Below, in pieces: positions 53,130 to 62,145 of a DNA stretch of 64,000 nt. Made by a program: the position numbers and the translations under genes. Within the stretch, counting starts at the first letter, position 1; each line of letters opens with the position of its first letter. Below the pieces are notes generated by a model that ran no database searches, was not told the DNA's origin, and saw only the letters and a program-made list of their open reading frames with translations. The stretch is from Tigheibacillus halophilus (GTDB lineage Bacteria; Bacillota; Bacilli; Bacillales; Amphibacillaceae): assembly GCF_042683165.1 (NCBI RefSeq), contig NZ_JBHUIZ010000013.1, forward strand, positions 164,959 through 228,958. The letters are read 5' to 3'.

Positions 53130-53282
53130 ATGACTGAAAATAGAAAACACAAGAAGGAATACGATAATCAGAACCCTGGTGAATTGCATTCCAATAAAAT
53201 GTCCCAATCCCAGGGAGACAAAAATAAGGAGCAGGGAAAGCACGAATTGAATAATGACGATGCTGACAAAGATAAAGATTGA
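53130..53282 (+). CDS. Small hydrophilic 50-aa protein
   Basis: MTENRKHKKEYDNQNPGELH then SNKMSQSQGDKNKEQGKHEL and an acidic tail NNDDADKDKD. Almost all residues are polar or charged, with no hydrophobic core, so it is probably disordered. This composition is common among small spore or stress proteins of bacilli. AGGAGGAAACAGT before the ATG and a perfect terminator after the stop support a real gene. Confidence 0.65.
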   Translation: MTENRKHKKEYDNQNPGELHSNKMSQSQGDKNKEQGKHELNNDDADKDKD

Positions 53283-53309
53283 TATACACCCCTCGCAGAA
53301 GGATGAATT

Positions 53310-53353
53310 GCACCCCAATTGTTAGACACATCTAATCATTGGGGTGCGGTTTT
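53310..53353 (+). terminator. Terminator of the 50-aa protein gene
   Basis: GCACCCCAAT/ATTGGGGTGC stem then a T-run. Confidence 0.85.
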
Positions 53354-53720
53354 TATATGGTTTGCCAAATTATTCTTTCATATTCTTGAATACTGCGCCT
53401 TCTTTGGTAATACTAAAGCAAGATAGATTCCTTAAATGAATATATTCTTGTCGCATCACCATTTAGCTTTGCCAAATATCACGCAAGCGGATCCGGTTTA
53501 TGTGGATCATTTAAGCCGTCATGTCGGCAAGTAAATACTCGTGGCGACAAGCGCAGGCAAACATCATGGAAAATTGTCCGGTGTTGCAATTGACCATATT
53601 CAGCTCCATGTGGGAGATGGAAAAGCACTGCATATACGCATTGCTGAGATAATCTATTTTGAAGGATATCCGCTAACATATTCTTGAAATAGCAGCTCAA
53701 ATGTTGAAGCACTTTCAGCG

Positions 53721-54299
53721 TTAGCCCTGTAAATGTCTATACTGTTCCGCTATGAACTCCCAATCTTGCAAGAAGTAGGAGCGAAGATTCGGGCGTCTTC
53801 GCACTGCTAAGGGGTGGTAGGCAGTGGTTGTCTGCATACCTCGTACATTATGCCAGCTGCCGCGTAGTGTTTTGACATCTGCCTCTTGGTTTTTAAAAAA
53901 TGATTGAACTGCTACATTTCCAAGACAGATAACAAATTGCGGCTTTTTCTTTTCAATTTGTTGGTCCAAATGCCGCATGCAAATTTTTCGTGTCATCTCT
54001 TTGTCGTATTTTTTTACCGGTCTTCTTTTTAAAATGAATGTCACATATAAGTCATCCATCTTCATACCGACATGGTGGACGGCCTCTTGCAAAGTCTGTC
54101 TTGTACCGCAGACGAATGCATTGCCATCCTTGTCTTCGCGTGTTCCAGGATTATCAAGCACAACCATCACAGACGCCTTCGGATTGCTTTCCCCCCAAAC
54201 CATGCGAGTCCCATGCTTATACAAGCCACATTCTTTGCAGTCTGAACAATCTGCAGGTGTTGGTTCCTCAGGTAAGATAATTGGGCAAAAATCAGACAC
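53721..54299 (-). CDS. Uracil-DNA glycosylase superfamily protein (family 4-like)
   Basis: 192 aa. Fe-S type layout: Cys18, Cys21 and Cys24 (ADCSDCKECGLY) at the N-terminus and another Cys later. The family-4 core is recognisable: VMVVLDNPGTREDKDGNAFV in place of the usual GExPG-x-(Q/E)xDxxG, then CLGNVAVQSFF and the C-terminal YHPLAVRRRPN with the catalytic-loop His. The first catalytic motif is altered (DNPG rather than EAPG), so activity or substrate may differ from normal uracil excision. GTG start with AGGAGA upstream. Confidence 0.78.
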   Translation of the reverse strand: MSDFCPIILPEEPTPADCSDCKECGLYKHGTRMVWGESNPKASVMVVLDNPGTREDKDGNAFVCGTRQTLQEAVHHVGMKMDDLYVTFILKRRPVKKYDKEMTRKICMRHLDQQIEKKKPQFVICLGNVAVQSFFKNQEADVKTLRGSWHNVRGMQTTTAYHPLAVRRRPNLRSYFLQDWEFIAEQYRHLQG

Positions 54300-54494
54300 T
54301 GTCTTATCATCTCCTAGATTTTATTAATCGTGATCGCCATCATACCATTGAAAATTATGGCACTTTTGAATCTCACCTGTGCTCGGACAACTAAAAGAAC
54401 ATCCTTTTCATACTGTAATACAATGTAATGTGCAGCTTGGAACCCCAGAAGCCAATCAAATTTGGCTCAGGTCCAGAAAAAAAGGGGGGGTATC

Positions 54495-55787
54495 TTGAAG
54501 GATACAATAGCAGTATTAATTCATTATACAGATAGGTATGCTTTGGACAGGGCATTAAACTCTTTAAAACAATTCAGTGCCCGAATAAAATTTGTTTATG
54601 TGTTTTTGGAAAACCAAAAAATATTTCTTGCAAAACAATATGCTGGTGATAATCAGATTCGGTTTATTACCATGAATGATCGTGACCTTGGAAACATGTT
54701 AAATGATATGGTTGATCAATTTAAAGACGCCAATTTTTTGTTCTTACAACACACTGACTATATTTCTCAACGTTCCGATACAGATTTATTTCATTTTCCA
54801 CAAGGTAAAAAAATCATCGGTACATGGCAAAAAAGTCAACAGATTCGTTTATCTCAGCCTGTTCTTGTACAATCAGCATTTCTAAAAGAACAGCCGTTTA
54901 TACCACAGTACCGGCTGCCATTCAAGGAAGCATTTTTCCCTGCATGGCTTTGCAAGGTGGATCCTGCTTTTATTAGCTGGGAAAAAGAACTTATCAAACC
55001 ATCAAGAAAAAGTCACGCCGCTAATATCGTTGAAAAACAAACGTTCAATGAAAAATATTTACAGAACAAAAGCGAAATTGGCGGACCATCTCTTGCCATT
55101 ATGATTTCAAACTATAATATGGCCAGTTATTTAGAAAAAGCAATCACTTCATGTTTGTTACAAACTGAACAGGCAGAACAAATACTTATTATAGATGACG
55201 GCTCATCTGATAATTCTATGAAACGCCTTGAAAATTGGCATCAATATAAACAGGTAACTATTTTCAGCAAAGACAATGGAGGTAAGGCAAGAGCTTTGAA
55301 TGAGTTGTTACAGCATGTGAAAACTGATTTTGTGTTGGAATTGGATGCAGATGATTGGTTGGATCCGGATGCCATTGAAATAATAAAAAAGAACCTATCC
55401 AATCTTGCTGCAGACACATCGGTGCTCTTCGGTAATTTGCGGAGATGGAAACAACTCGGCGAAGGAGATGTCCTTTTTAAGGGTATTTCGCAAGGCAATT
55501 CTGTTACCAATTTGAAACAATTACGTGCCTATCATTTTCCATTAGGACCAAGAATATATCGCACGTCTTTATTAAAAAAATACGGTGGATTTCCGGTCGT
55601 CGCTTATGAAGATGGCAGAATGTATGAAGATGTCAGTTTGTTAAACCGGCTAATCCAGAAGTCCCGGTTTTGTTTTCGTGACTTTACTGTTTATAATGTA
55701 CGGGAACACGCAGCAAGCATTACAAGGCAGAACCAGACTAAATGGAATGCGTTCATTCATTCACTTGATATGGATGAAATCAATTAG
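54495..55787 (+). CDS. Glycosyltransferase family 2 with an extra N-terminal domain
   Basis: 430 aa. The GT-A domain runs from about residue 190 to 430: LAIMISNYNMASYLEKAI, ILIIDDGSSDNSMKRL, the DXD-type ELDADDWLDPDA, and late YEDGRMYEDVSLLNRLI with the catalytic acids. The first 180 residues form a separate, GT-like but non-canonical domain (LKDTIAVLIHYTDRYALDRALNSLKQF...) found in spore-surface GT2 proteins. AGGGGGGG before TTG 54495. A decayed DegT-type aminotransferase follows on the other strand, suggesting a former spore-polysaccharide gene group. Confidence 0.82.
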   Translation: MKDTIAVLIHYTDRYALDRALNSLKQFSARIKFVYVFLENQKIFLAKQYAGDNQIRFITMNDRDLGNMLNDMVDQFKDANFLFLQHTDYISQRSDTDLFHFPQGKKIIGTWQKSQQIRLSQPVLVQSAFLKEQPFIPQYRLPFKEAFFPAWLCKVDPAFISWEKELIKPSRKSHAANIVEKQTFNEKYLQNKSEIGGPSLAIMISNYNMASYLEKAITSCLLQTEQAEQILIIDDGSSDNSMKRLENWHQYKQVTIFSKDNGGKARALNELLQHVKTDFVLELDADDWLDPDAIEIIKKNLSNLAADTSVLFGNLRRWKQLGEGDVLFKGISQGNSVTNLKQLRAYHFPLGPRIYRTSLLKKYGGFPVVAYEDGRMYEDVSLLNRLIQKSRFCFRDFTVYNVREHAASITRQNQTKWNAFIHSLDMDEIN

Positions 55788-55821
55788 TTGAAAAAGGATA
55801 TCTCTTTACTGTGAGAAAAAG

Positions 55822-55855
55822 GCTCTCTTGCTGTGGAAGATCAAGAGAGCTTTTT
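55822..55855 (+). terminator. Terminator of the glycosyltransferase gene
   Basis: GCTCTCTTG/CAAGAGAGC stem with T5. Confidence 0.82.
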
Positions 55856-56050
55856 GTCTGAAATGAACTGTTTGATGTGGGAAATAATATAATTCTGTTT
55901 TTTGATTGATAACATCGGAAAATTGGCAGAGCTAATATTCGATTTGCTGCCCTTTCGGCAATAGTTAAGCTTTCTTCCTTGTAGCCAAGGTAAGTGACTG
56001 CATCCCATCGGATCATAAATTCCGCTTGTTCGTAAACGAAACAACCAAAA
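55841..56050 (-). pseudogene. DegT/DnrJ/EryC1 aminotransferase, C-terminal remnant
   Basis: Minus-strand residues TYLGYKEESLTIAERAANRI-LALPIF (55918-55991) match the C-terminal block of sugar aminotransferases (xxLGYKEGDFxxAExxAxxxLxLPIF). The following frame, NFPMLSIKKQNYIISHIKQF, ends at 55841 and matches the last helix (PELTxEQQxYIIxxIKxF). A frameshift therefore splits a tail fragment; the large PLP domain is gone. Such enzymes make amino sugars for spore or surface polysaccharide, next to the glycosyltransferase. Recognition by motif only. Confidence 0.6.
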
Positions 56051-56112
56051 TAAATTGGCAGAGGGCAGATACAGAAAATCATAGTATATGAAACACTTGA
56101 ACGTTAAAAAAG

Positions 56113-56138
56113 TGGAAAGCCGGTTATTCGGCTTTCCA
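56113..56138 (+). terminator. Hairpin in the remnant region
   Basis: TGGAAAGCCG/CGGCTTTCCA stem with a six-base loop. On the minus strand it is followed by TTTTTT, so it may be an old terminator. Confidence 0.5.
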
Positions 56139-56494
56139 AAGAGGTTAATCATGGATTGGGGATTCAACCTATCGTGGTATGGAATAGATTGATAATATAC
56201 TGTATGTTTCTATGTATATCCCGTGCGGTCAAGTTGCTCAAGCCATAAACACATTTCCATTTTTCGGATCAGCTTGAAAATTAGACTTAAATGAATGCTA
56301 CATTCGATTTGATTAGCTCTCGGCTATTTTAGCAGTGATTCAGGGGGCTGATTTTGATTACCGGTTTTTGCCTATCAATACTGTTGTCCACTATAAAATA
56401 ATTGTACAAAATCATTCTGAACTAGACGATGATTGATACCAATTATCCCTCGTGTGAATAAGATATATCAAAACGAATTCGGGGGGTGGTATGA

Positions 56495-56752
56495 ATGAGT
56501 GAATCAAATCATAAAGCAGTTTCTAACCAGATTATCGATTTGCTTGTAGAGACTACATTGAAAAAACACGGAGCAAAATTGGATGCCAGCAAGCTGGGGA
56601 GCGAGGATAAAGAAAGAATTAAAAATTTGGTTCAAGGTTTAAAACAAAGTGTTGAAGATTTGGTTTCTGATAATAAGGATGATGATGTGGAGAAACAAGA
56701 AAGCAAAACAAAAAGCAAAACAAAAGGCAAAAATAAAAAATCAGCAGATTGA
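56495..56752 (+). CDS. Small spore-coat-associated-type protein, unknown
   Basis: 85 aa. The first 60 residues are predicted helical (NQIIDLLVETTLKKHG, DKERIKNLVQGLKQSVEDLV); the tail is a low-complexity lysine repeat (KTKSKTKGKNKKSAD). GGGGGGTGG precedes the ATG and a strong terminator follows. I know no named domain. It lies 200 bp before the CotX-like coat gene, so a spore-coat role is plausible by position only. Confidence 0.6.
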   Translation: MSESNHKAVSNQIIDLLVETTLKKHGAKLDASKLGSEDKERIKNLVQGLKQSVEDLVSDNKDDDVEKQESKTKSKTKGKNKKSAD

Positions 56753-56785
56753 TGAATGGTAAACTTTGAAATAGCAGAAAACGAT

Positions 56786-56820
56786 AACCCCCGACAGTTC
56801 ATTGCTGTCGGGGGTTGTTT
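56786..56820 (+). terminator. Terminator after the 85-aa gene
   Basis: AACCCCCGACAG/CTGTCGGGGGTT stem then a T-rich run. Confidence 0.88.
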
Positions 56821-56957
56821 TGCCTATTAAACTTTTAATTTGTTATATCTTCCTAGCCCATAAAGTAAAAAAAGGTATATATGATAGGACAGTCACCCTT
56901 ACTATTCGGAACTTGGAACATAGCATATAGTAAATCGCAAGAAGGAGGAGAGAAATA

Positions 56958-57557
56958 GTGAGTTATCAAAGAAACTATGCAATCAGAAGAGCAGAATCTC
57001 TACAGCGTAAATCTGAGTGTCAGAAACAAGAGACAGCACAAGAGTGTTGCAAACAACATGAACCATGTTCATGCAATAAATGCCATCGTTCACACTGTAA
57101 ATGTCAGCCCTGCCATCAGGAGGATAAACAATGTCATTGGAACGCACTAGATCCGACAATGAATCACCCGATGTTTAATAATGATAATACTGTCAATCAG
57201 GGACAGAATTCACAAGTAAAAAATGTCCAACAATCTAGTGAATGTATTGTAATCAAGGATTCCTGTGATGTAGATGTGAGGACAACAGAAACCCAAGCGT
57301 CTGTTAACATTCAGGTAGCGCTTCAAGCTGCTATTGCTTTGGTTGTCAGTATCTCCATTGCTGATAGCAATGTCGAAGATGAGATTACCCAGGATCTGTT
57401 TGCAAAAATAAAATCCAGTCAAGTAAACAACCAGCAACTATATATTGAAAATTCCCGCGGTGTTAACGTAACGACCACTGATACGGATATCGCTGTTAAT
57501 GCCCAAATCCTGTTACAAGTATTAATTGCTATCGTCGCTCGATTAGACATACTTTAA
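56958..57557 (+). CDS. Spore coat protein, CotX/CotV domain
   Basis: 199 aa. The N-terminal third is rich in Cys and His (CCKQHEPCSCNKCHRSHCKC) and could be cross-linked or metal-bound in the coat. The C-terminal part holds two copies of the CotX/V domain: QSSECIVIKDSCDVDVRTTE...VALQAAIALVVSISIAD and NNQQLYIENSRGVNVTTTDT...LLQVLIAIVARL. CotX proteins are insoluble outer-coat/crust components under late mother-cell control. GTG start after AAGGAGGAG. A terminator follows at 57617. Confidence 0.88.
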   Translation: MSYQRNYAIRRAESLQRKSECQKQETAQECCKQHEPCSCNKCHRSHCKCQPCHQEDKQCHWNALDPTMNHPMFNNDNTVNQGQNSQVKNVQQSSECIVIKDSCDVDVRTTETQASVNIQVALQAAIALVVSISIADSNVEDEITQDLFAKIKSSQVNNQQLYIENSRGVNVTTTDTDIAVNAQILLQVLIAIVARLDIL

Positions 57558-57616
57558 TAAAAAATGATAAATTGAGTAGACTTCCACTCCACCCCCGAAT
57601 ATTCCCCTGTTCGTTC

Positions 57617-57658
57617 AGATATGATTCCTCATTTTTTATGGGAATCATATCTTTTTTT
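57617..57658 (+). terminator. Terminator of the CotX-like gene
   Basis: AGATATGATTCC/GGAATCATATCT stem followed by seven T. Confidence 0.88.
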
Positions 57659-57995
57659 GCTTTGATGGAGTATCTTGCATAAACGAGAGCAGGAACTCTT
57701 TAAGTAAAACAAAGGAGCATCGCCCTCCCTGTGAATGAAATTTTACTTTGCCAAATTCCTTATTAAAGAATTATATATAGTAATCTATACACTCACTCAA
57801 TACTTGATCCATTCGTAGCAGGATGCAATGAAATATAATCGCCGGGCGAAAGAGGTAGTTTTTACTTATTTTTTGATATTAGTTTTATCACTGGTTCGTC
57901 GTTTAAATCAGCTACATGTAAAACATGCTTGGTGAGCAAACCCCGGAGTATAACTTCTGTTTTATGCTATGATCATTATGATGGAGGTTATTATG

Positions 57996-58331
57996 ATGCG
58001 TCATTTGGAACAATTGAACACATTAGAAAAAATTGACAGTTTCATTGCGGAAAATCAAATGTCTTTTATATATATCACCCAGCCCAATTGCAGTGTATGC
58101 CATGGCTTGCTCCCACAAATACAGGAGTTGATGGAAAGGTACCCTAAAATAAAACTGGGAAAGGTAGATGCGGCATCCGTGCCAGCCATTGCCGGAAAAT
58201 TTTCCGTTTTTACCGTACCGGTATTGATTCTTTTCATCGAAGGTAAAGAATATTTAAGAGAAGCTAGAATAGTCCATTTGGACCTGCTGGAAGAAAAATT
58301 GAACAGAGTATATGAAAACGTGGCAGAGTGA
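57996..58331 (+). CDS. Thioredoxin-family protein
   Basis: About 111 aa, thioredoxin fold. Active-site motif is C32-S-V-C35 (QPNCSVCHGLLPQ), not the CGPC of true thioredoxin; the cis-Pro is in FTVPVLILF. It has no signal peptide. Similar short proteins in bacilli (YtpP/YdfQ-type) act as intracellular redox helpers. Several in-frame ATGs occur; GGAGG at 57983-57987 best fits ATG 57996 (or 57993). Confidence 0.85.
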   Translation: MRHLEQLNTLEKIDSFIAENQMSFIYITQPNCSVCHGLLPQIQELMERYPKIKLGKVDAASVPAIAGKFSVFTVPVLILFIEGKEYLREARIVHLDLLEEKLNRVYENVAE

Positions 58332-58355
58332 GCAAGCTCAGCCGCGTTTTTTTAA
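58318..58355 (+). terminator. Terminator overlapping the end of the thioredoxin-like gene
   Basis: CGTGGC...TGAG-CAAG-CTCA...GCCGCG stem, then TTTTTTT. Confidence 0.75.
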
Positions 58356-58571
58356 TGCATTTATAGCAAAAGCTATGAAAAAAGGGGGGGAAGAAAGCGC
58401 TGTTATTTCGGGATTTTCAATTTCCTCCATTCAAATTCTGTTCTTTAAAGCTAGATGAAAAATAAGTAAGTTTCATGTCAAATATTGCAAACATGTCACA
58501 AATAATAGGGTTTATGTACCATAGTCATCGCTGTATGCCTATGGTAAACTAATTGAAGCGGAGGTGAAAGC

Positions 58572-60158
58572 ATGATTTACGAATTACGTGTGAATTTACG
58601 TCATACAAACGAAGTAGTCTGGCGCAAAATCGAAATAGACAGCAACATGACTTTTAATGAGCTAAGCGAGATACTGCAGACGATATTTGACTGGGATGGC
58701 TTTCGCATGCACCGTTTTGACATTTCCAAATCCTATGGGAAGCGTATGAAAAATGTCACCGTTAGGCCAACCTTGTCTACAAATTACAATAAAATGCCTG
58801 TGAAAAAAAATAATGATGATCTGGATGAAAGAGTAGTGAAAATTTCAGATTGGCTAGGTAATGTTAAAGACCGGGCACTTTATTCATATAATATTGAAAA
58901 TGAACACGAAAATGAAATCGTTTGGGAACACGAGATTGTCGTTGAAAAAATCATGCACCCGGAGAAGGGTGTACTGTATCCATACTGTACCGGTGCAAGG
59001 AATTTTGTTCCGAAAAGAAGCGTCAGCCGTGAATTGACTGAAGAGCAGTTGACAAAAACACTTGCAGAGGCAAAGGAACTTGTTAAAGATATTAATGAAA
59101 CACTGCAGGAACGTCTGTCGCATGTTATCTCAGAAGTTCCTGATCATGGGAATCATTTATGGGCTCAACTGTTGAAAAGAACAAAGGATTATTATCGCGC
59201 AGCACCATGGGAAACCCTTGCAAAAAATGATGTATTTACAGTAGTCGATCCAGTGACAGATGAATGTTTATTCTGCTCTGTGCTCGGTTCTGGCCAGGAG
59301 CCATATGGATTAGCTGTATATATTGGAAAACAAGGCTTGGCAGCAATGAAGGAACACATGCAAAACGGTGCCGACAGTTTCGGGGAAAATCCGTATCCAC
59401 ACTGCTTGATGCTTCTATTTGATGATAGGCAAATGCTAAGTCAGCAAGACCATGCCTTGATCAAAACGAATGATATTCCATTCCGCGGAAAAAAAGCGTG
59501 GCCAAAATTCAGGAGTTATATGTCGGGGCCATTAACCGCACTTCGTCAGGAAGAAGAAGCAAGGCTGTTGCATGTTGCAGTGGAACAAGCAATCCATATT
59601 TGTGAAGAACCTGGGCTTCTCGCGGAAATGCCAAGCATTTTTTCCAAAGAAAGGAACGTTTTGGCAAGGGTCCCTGTAAAAGCGGGTGATCCTGTCGTGT
59701 TCACAAATGATATTATGGATATAACTTCTTTTATGGATAGTCCTGAAGTGAACAAAGCCACTTTAAAAGTAGATGAAGCAACCATCACCCAATTGGAAGA
59801 TATAGGGGAAAGAACTTCAGCAACTATTGAGTTTGCGATGATGCCGATTCCTTCTTCAGATGAAAAACATCCGATTTTCGCTGTTGGAGCAAGCCAAAAA
59901 GACGGACATGTTTATTATCAGCATTTGGTTCCCAATCCGGAAAAAATAGCTGAGGATACAGCAAAATATTATCAGGAAGAATTTTATCTGATGTTAAAAG
60001 CGCTTGACGCATTACCGTATCGTGTAGCTACAGATGGAGAAACAGCGGATTTAATTGAACCGCTTGCTGAAAAACTGCAAATTTCAATCATTGTGCAGGA
60101 AAAACTTCCGATTGCAGCCATGCTGGTTCAGGAACTTTTTATAGAAAAGAAAGTCTGA
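58572..60158 (+). CDS. PRiA4_ORF3-family protein with C-terminal extension
   Basis: 528 aa. Residues 1-150 are the plasmid pRiA4b ORF-3 domain: LRVNLRHTNEVVWRKIEIDS, LQTIFDWDGFRMHRF and YPYCTGARNFVPKR. The rest (about 190-520) consists of acidic domains with CLFCSVLGSGQEPYGLAVYIG and ENPYPHCLMLLFDDR, seen in DUF6930/DUF7309-like proteins. Widely found in bacilli, biochemical role unknown. GCGGAGGTGA before the ATG. Monogenic. Confidence 0.8.
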   Translation: MIYELRVNLRHTNEVVWRKIEIDSNMTFNELSEILQTIFDWDGFRMHRFDISKSYGKRMKNVTVRPTLSTNYNKMPVKKNNDDLDERVVKISDWLGNVKDRALYSYNIENEHENEIVWEHEIVVEKIMHPEKGVLYPYCTGARNFVPKRSVSRELTEEQLTKTLAEAKELVKDINETLQERLSHVISEVPDHGNHLWAQLLKRTKDYYRAAPWETLAKNDVFTVVDPVTDECLFCSVLGSGQEPYGLAVYIGKQGLAAMKEHMQNGADSFGENPYPHCLMLLFDDRQMLSQQDHALIKTNDIPFRGKKAWPKFRSYMSGPLTALRQEEEARLLHVAVEQAIHICEEPGLLAEMPSIFSKERNVLARVPVKAGDPVVFTNDIMDITSFMDSPEVNKATLKVDEATITQLEDIGERTSATIEFAMMPIPSSDEKHPIFAVGASQKDGHVYYQHLVPNPEKIAEDTAKYYQEEFYLMLKALDALPYRVATDGETADLIEPLAEKLQISIIVQEKLPIAAMLVQELFIEKKV

Positions 60159-60167
60159 TAAATGAAA

Positions 60168-60208
60168 GAAGAGGCCGGATAAATGAAGGTGCCGGCTTCT
60201 TTTTTTTC
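60168..60208 (+). terminator. Terminator of the PRiA4_ORF3 gene
   Basis: GAAGAGGCCGG pairs with CCGGCTTCTTT, then a T-run. Confidence 0.75.
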
Positions 60209-60377
60209 GGAATAGAATAGGTGCGAAAAAATGACCGGATGCTTGGTGAAACTGCCATTTACAGAAAGTATCCCGGTTGTATGGAAATTTTAAGTATTAT
60301 TCTCCGAAGCGATGAGAAAAATGAGAAGTGCATAGACACAATTTTGTCATATTTTTTCTTTTTACATGCTGGAAACA

Positions 60378-60407
60378 TTGAAAACAATAATTATTATCAA
60401 TTATGAT
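60378..60407 (+). promoter_or_regulatory. Fur-box-overlapped promoter of the flavodoxin gene
   Basis: -35 TTGAAA (60378-60383), 18-bp spacer, -10 TATGAT (60402-60407). CAATAATTATTATCA (60385-60399) matches the 7-1-7 Fur box TGATAATNATTATCA at 13 of 14 defined positions bar the first two bases, and fills the spacer. Expected to be derepressed in iron starvation, like ykuNOP in B. subtilis. Confidence 0.72.
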
Positions 60408-60440
60408 AGATGTAGAAGAGTAAGCGGAGGTGACTTGAAA

Positions 60441-60908
60441 ATGAGCAAAATATTGACCGTCTATGCCAGTTCCACAGGGAATACTGAATTAATGGCCGAG
60501 GCTATGGTTGCTTATTTGGAGTCCAAACAACATGAGGTCGAAGTGAAGACGTTCGATTTTGATGCAATAGATGTGGAAAACCTGCCTGATTATGATGCTA
60601 TACTTGTTGGGACGCATTCCTGGGATGATGGGGAACTTCCGTATGAGGTAGAAGATTTTTATGAAGAACTGGATGACGTCGACTTGAATGGCAAATTATT
60701 CGGTGTATTCGGCTCTGCGGATTCCTTTTATGAAACTTTTGGCGGCGCCATCGACTTGATGTACGACCGACTGAAGAATCTTGGTGCGGTCCTTGTTCCT
60801 GAGCGTTTAAAAGTAGATCTTGAACCGGACAAGGAAGATATTGCCCGTTGTGAAGATTTTGCACAATTATTGGACACGATGCTTGCTGAGCAAGTCTCGA
60901 ATATGTGA
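60441..60908 (+). CDS. Flavodoxin (short chain, YkuN/YkuP-like)
   Basis: 155-aa FMN electron carrier. FMN phosphate loop TVYASSTGNTELMAEAM at the N-terminus, isoalloxazine loops VGTHSWDDGELPYE and FGSADSFYETFG. Strongly acidic, as usual. The frame opens at 60366, but GGAGGTGA before ATG 60441 and the canonical MSKILTVYASSTGNTE opening fix the start. The Fur-box promoter suggests that it replaces ferredoxin when iron is short; a ferredoxin gene lies at 39517. Confidence 0.93.
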   Translation: MSKILTVYASSTGNTELMAEAMVAYLESKQHEVEVKTFDFDAIDVENLPDYDAILVGTHSWDDGELPYEVEDFYEELDDVDLNGKLFGVFGSADSFYETFGGAIDLMYDRLKNLGAVLVPERLKVDLEPDKEDIARCEDFAQLLDTMLAEQVSNM

Positions 60909-60916
60909 ATGAACGC

Positions 60917-60950
60917 AAAAAGCGAGCATCTATCCGCTCGCTTTTTTTTT
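60917..60950. terminator. Terminator of the flavodoxin gene
   Basis: AAAAAGCGAGC/GCTCGCTTTTT stem, then T-run. Confidence 0.88.
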
Positions 60951-60997
60951 GTTGTTAACCGGGAGCTTAGCATCGTTTTTTTAGTAATTGATTGCTT

Positions 60998-61624
60998 TTA
61001 TTTGATGTCAGGGTGTGAAGGTTTTTTCAATGTGATTGCACGACATCCCATTGATTTCCAATTCAAAATGAATCTTTCCTTCTCATAGTTTTCTACTTTT
61101 CCTGTATCTGGATCATGCGCGATGACATGCTCATTGGTGTATCCGACAAGAAGTACAGCGTGTTCATAAGTATACCATTTGATTTCGTTTTCTTCTTCAT
61201 CCCGCCAGGTTTTACTATGATATGTCGTTTGCTGCTTCAATGTCGTCCATGCCATAACAGGAATGTTACGTGCAATTTGCTGCAGGATCAGATCAAAATG
61301 CACTCCTGTCAAATCGATACTTTTACCAGGCAAGTACTTCTCGACTACGAATAAAATGGGCTTTTCAAACACGCCAAAACTGCCATCATCTGAATATGGA
61401 TCCCCGACGAAATGTTTATTCGGATGGGCCCCACACCACATACCATTCACTTCCTGCACTTTTGGACCTTTGGGGAGAGCATCAGCTATTTCGAAACGTG
61501 ATACCTTCACTCCCGCCCAATTCAAAAGCATCGCCAGTGCCGTAGCCTCGCATCCTGTTGGCAGCTCAGGATATTGATAAAGCACAGGAATATTGTCAAT
61601 CCGTACTTTGTTATCTATGTCCAT
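60998..61624 (-). CDS. C39-like peptidase family protein
   Basis: 208-aa papain-like (Peptidase_C39_2) protein. Active-site Cys25 in ELPTGCEATALAMLLNWAG, the His in YTYEHAVLLVGY and the Asp in AHDPDTG. No signal peptide or transporter is attached, so it is not a bacteriocin exporter. In bacilli such proteins are linked to surface or spore processing but no substrate is known. GAGAGGA precedes the ATG. Convergent with the flavodoxin gene. Confidence 0.83.
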   Translation of the reverse strand: MDIDNKVRIDNIPVLYQYPELPTGCEATALAMLLNWAGVKVSRFEIADALPKGPKVQEVNGMWCGAHPNKHFVGDPYSDDGSFGVFEKPILFVVEKYLPGKSIDLTGVHFDLILQQIARNIPVMAWTTLKQQTTYHSKTWRDEEENEIKWYTYEHAVLLVGYTNEHVIAHDPDTGKVENYEKERFILNWKSMGCRAITLKKPSHPDIK

Positions 61625-62047
61625 GATAAACGTCCTCTCTAATGGTTATTGGCTGTCATTATACATAATTGTATCAAATAAGACAATGCATTTCGAAAAT
61701 TGCATATGTTTACGAGGGTAGGAGAGAGGTCTAAAATGAAACCCATTTCATAAAATGATTAAAAAGTGACTTATAGAAAAATAAAACAGCAGAGGGAACG
61801 AAGAGAAGCTGGACAAACTCAACATGAAAGAAAAACAAAAATGTCTTCATGAATGCAGGGAAGTTGTCTGACATAGATATTTTAAAAAAGATCAACAAAT
61901 AAAATAAACGGACTAGATGGACGTAATTGCGCCTTCTCTATGTGTATAAAAACCCCTTGTACATACTGGTTGATTGGGAAGGAGCGATGAGTGTTACCCA
62001 AGTATGGAAAGGAGGGGAGGGAAGCATTTTAAAGCGTCATATCGTGA

Positions 62048-62061
62048 AAAACAGCTGTTTT
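62048..62061. promoter_or_regulatory. Palindrome upstream of the second PTS gene
   Basis: AAAACAGCTGTTTT, a perfect 14-bp palindrome about 85 bp before the start. Possible operator; no regulator gene is adjacent. The rest of the 520-bp gap upstream shows no supported gene. Confidence 0.3.
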
Positions 62062-62145
62062 GTTTGATGTAACCAGCCTTGCAAAAATGGAGAAGGCGAA
62101 AGGTTATCGCTAGAAGCAATCAAAAAATACGGGGAGGTCATAGTT

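Noticed and set aside
53400..53720. Possible gene remnant with a frame ending IIYFEGYPLTYS
   Set aside because: One frame looks protein-like for about 45 codons, but no start, ribosome binding site or family match is visible.
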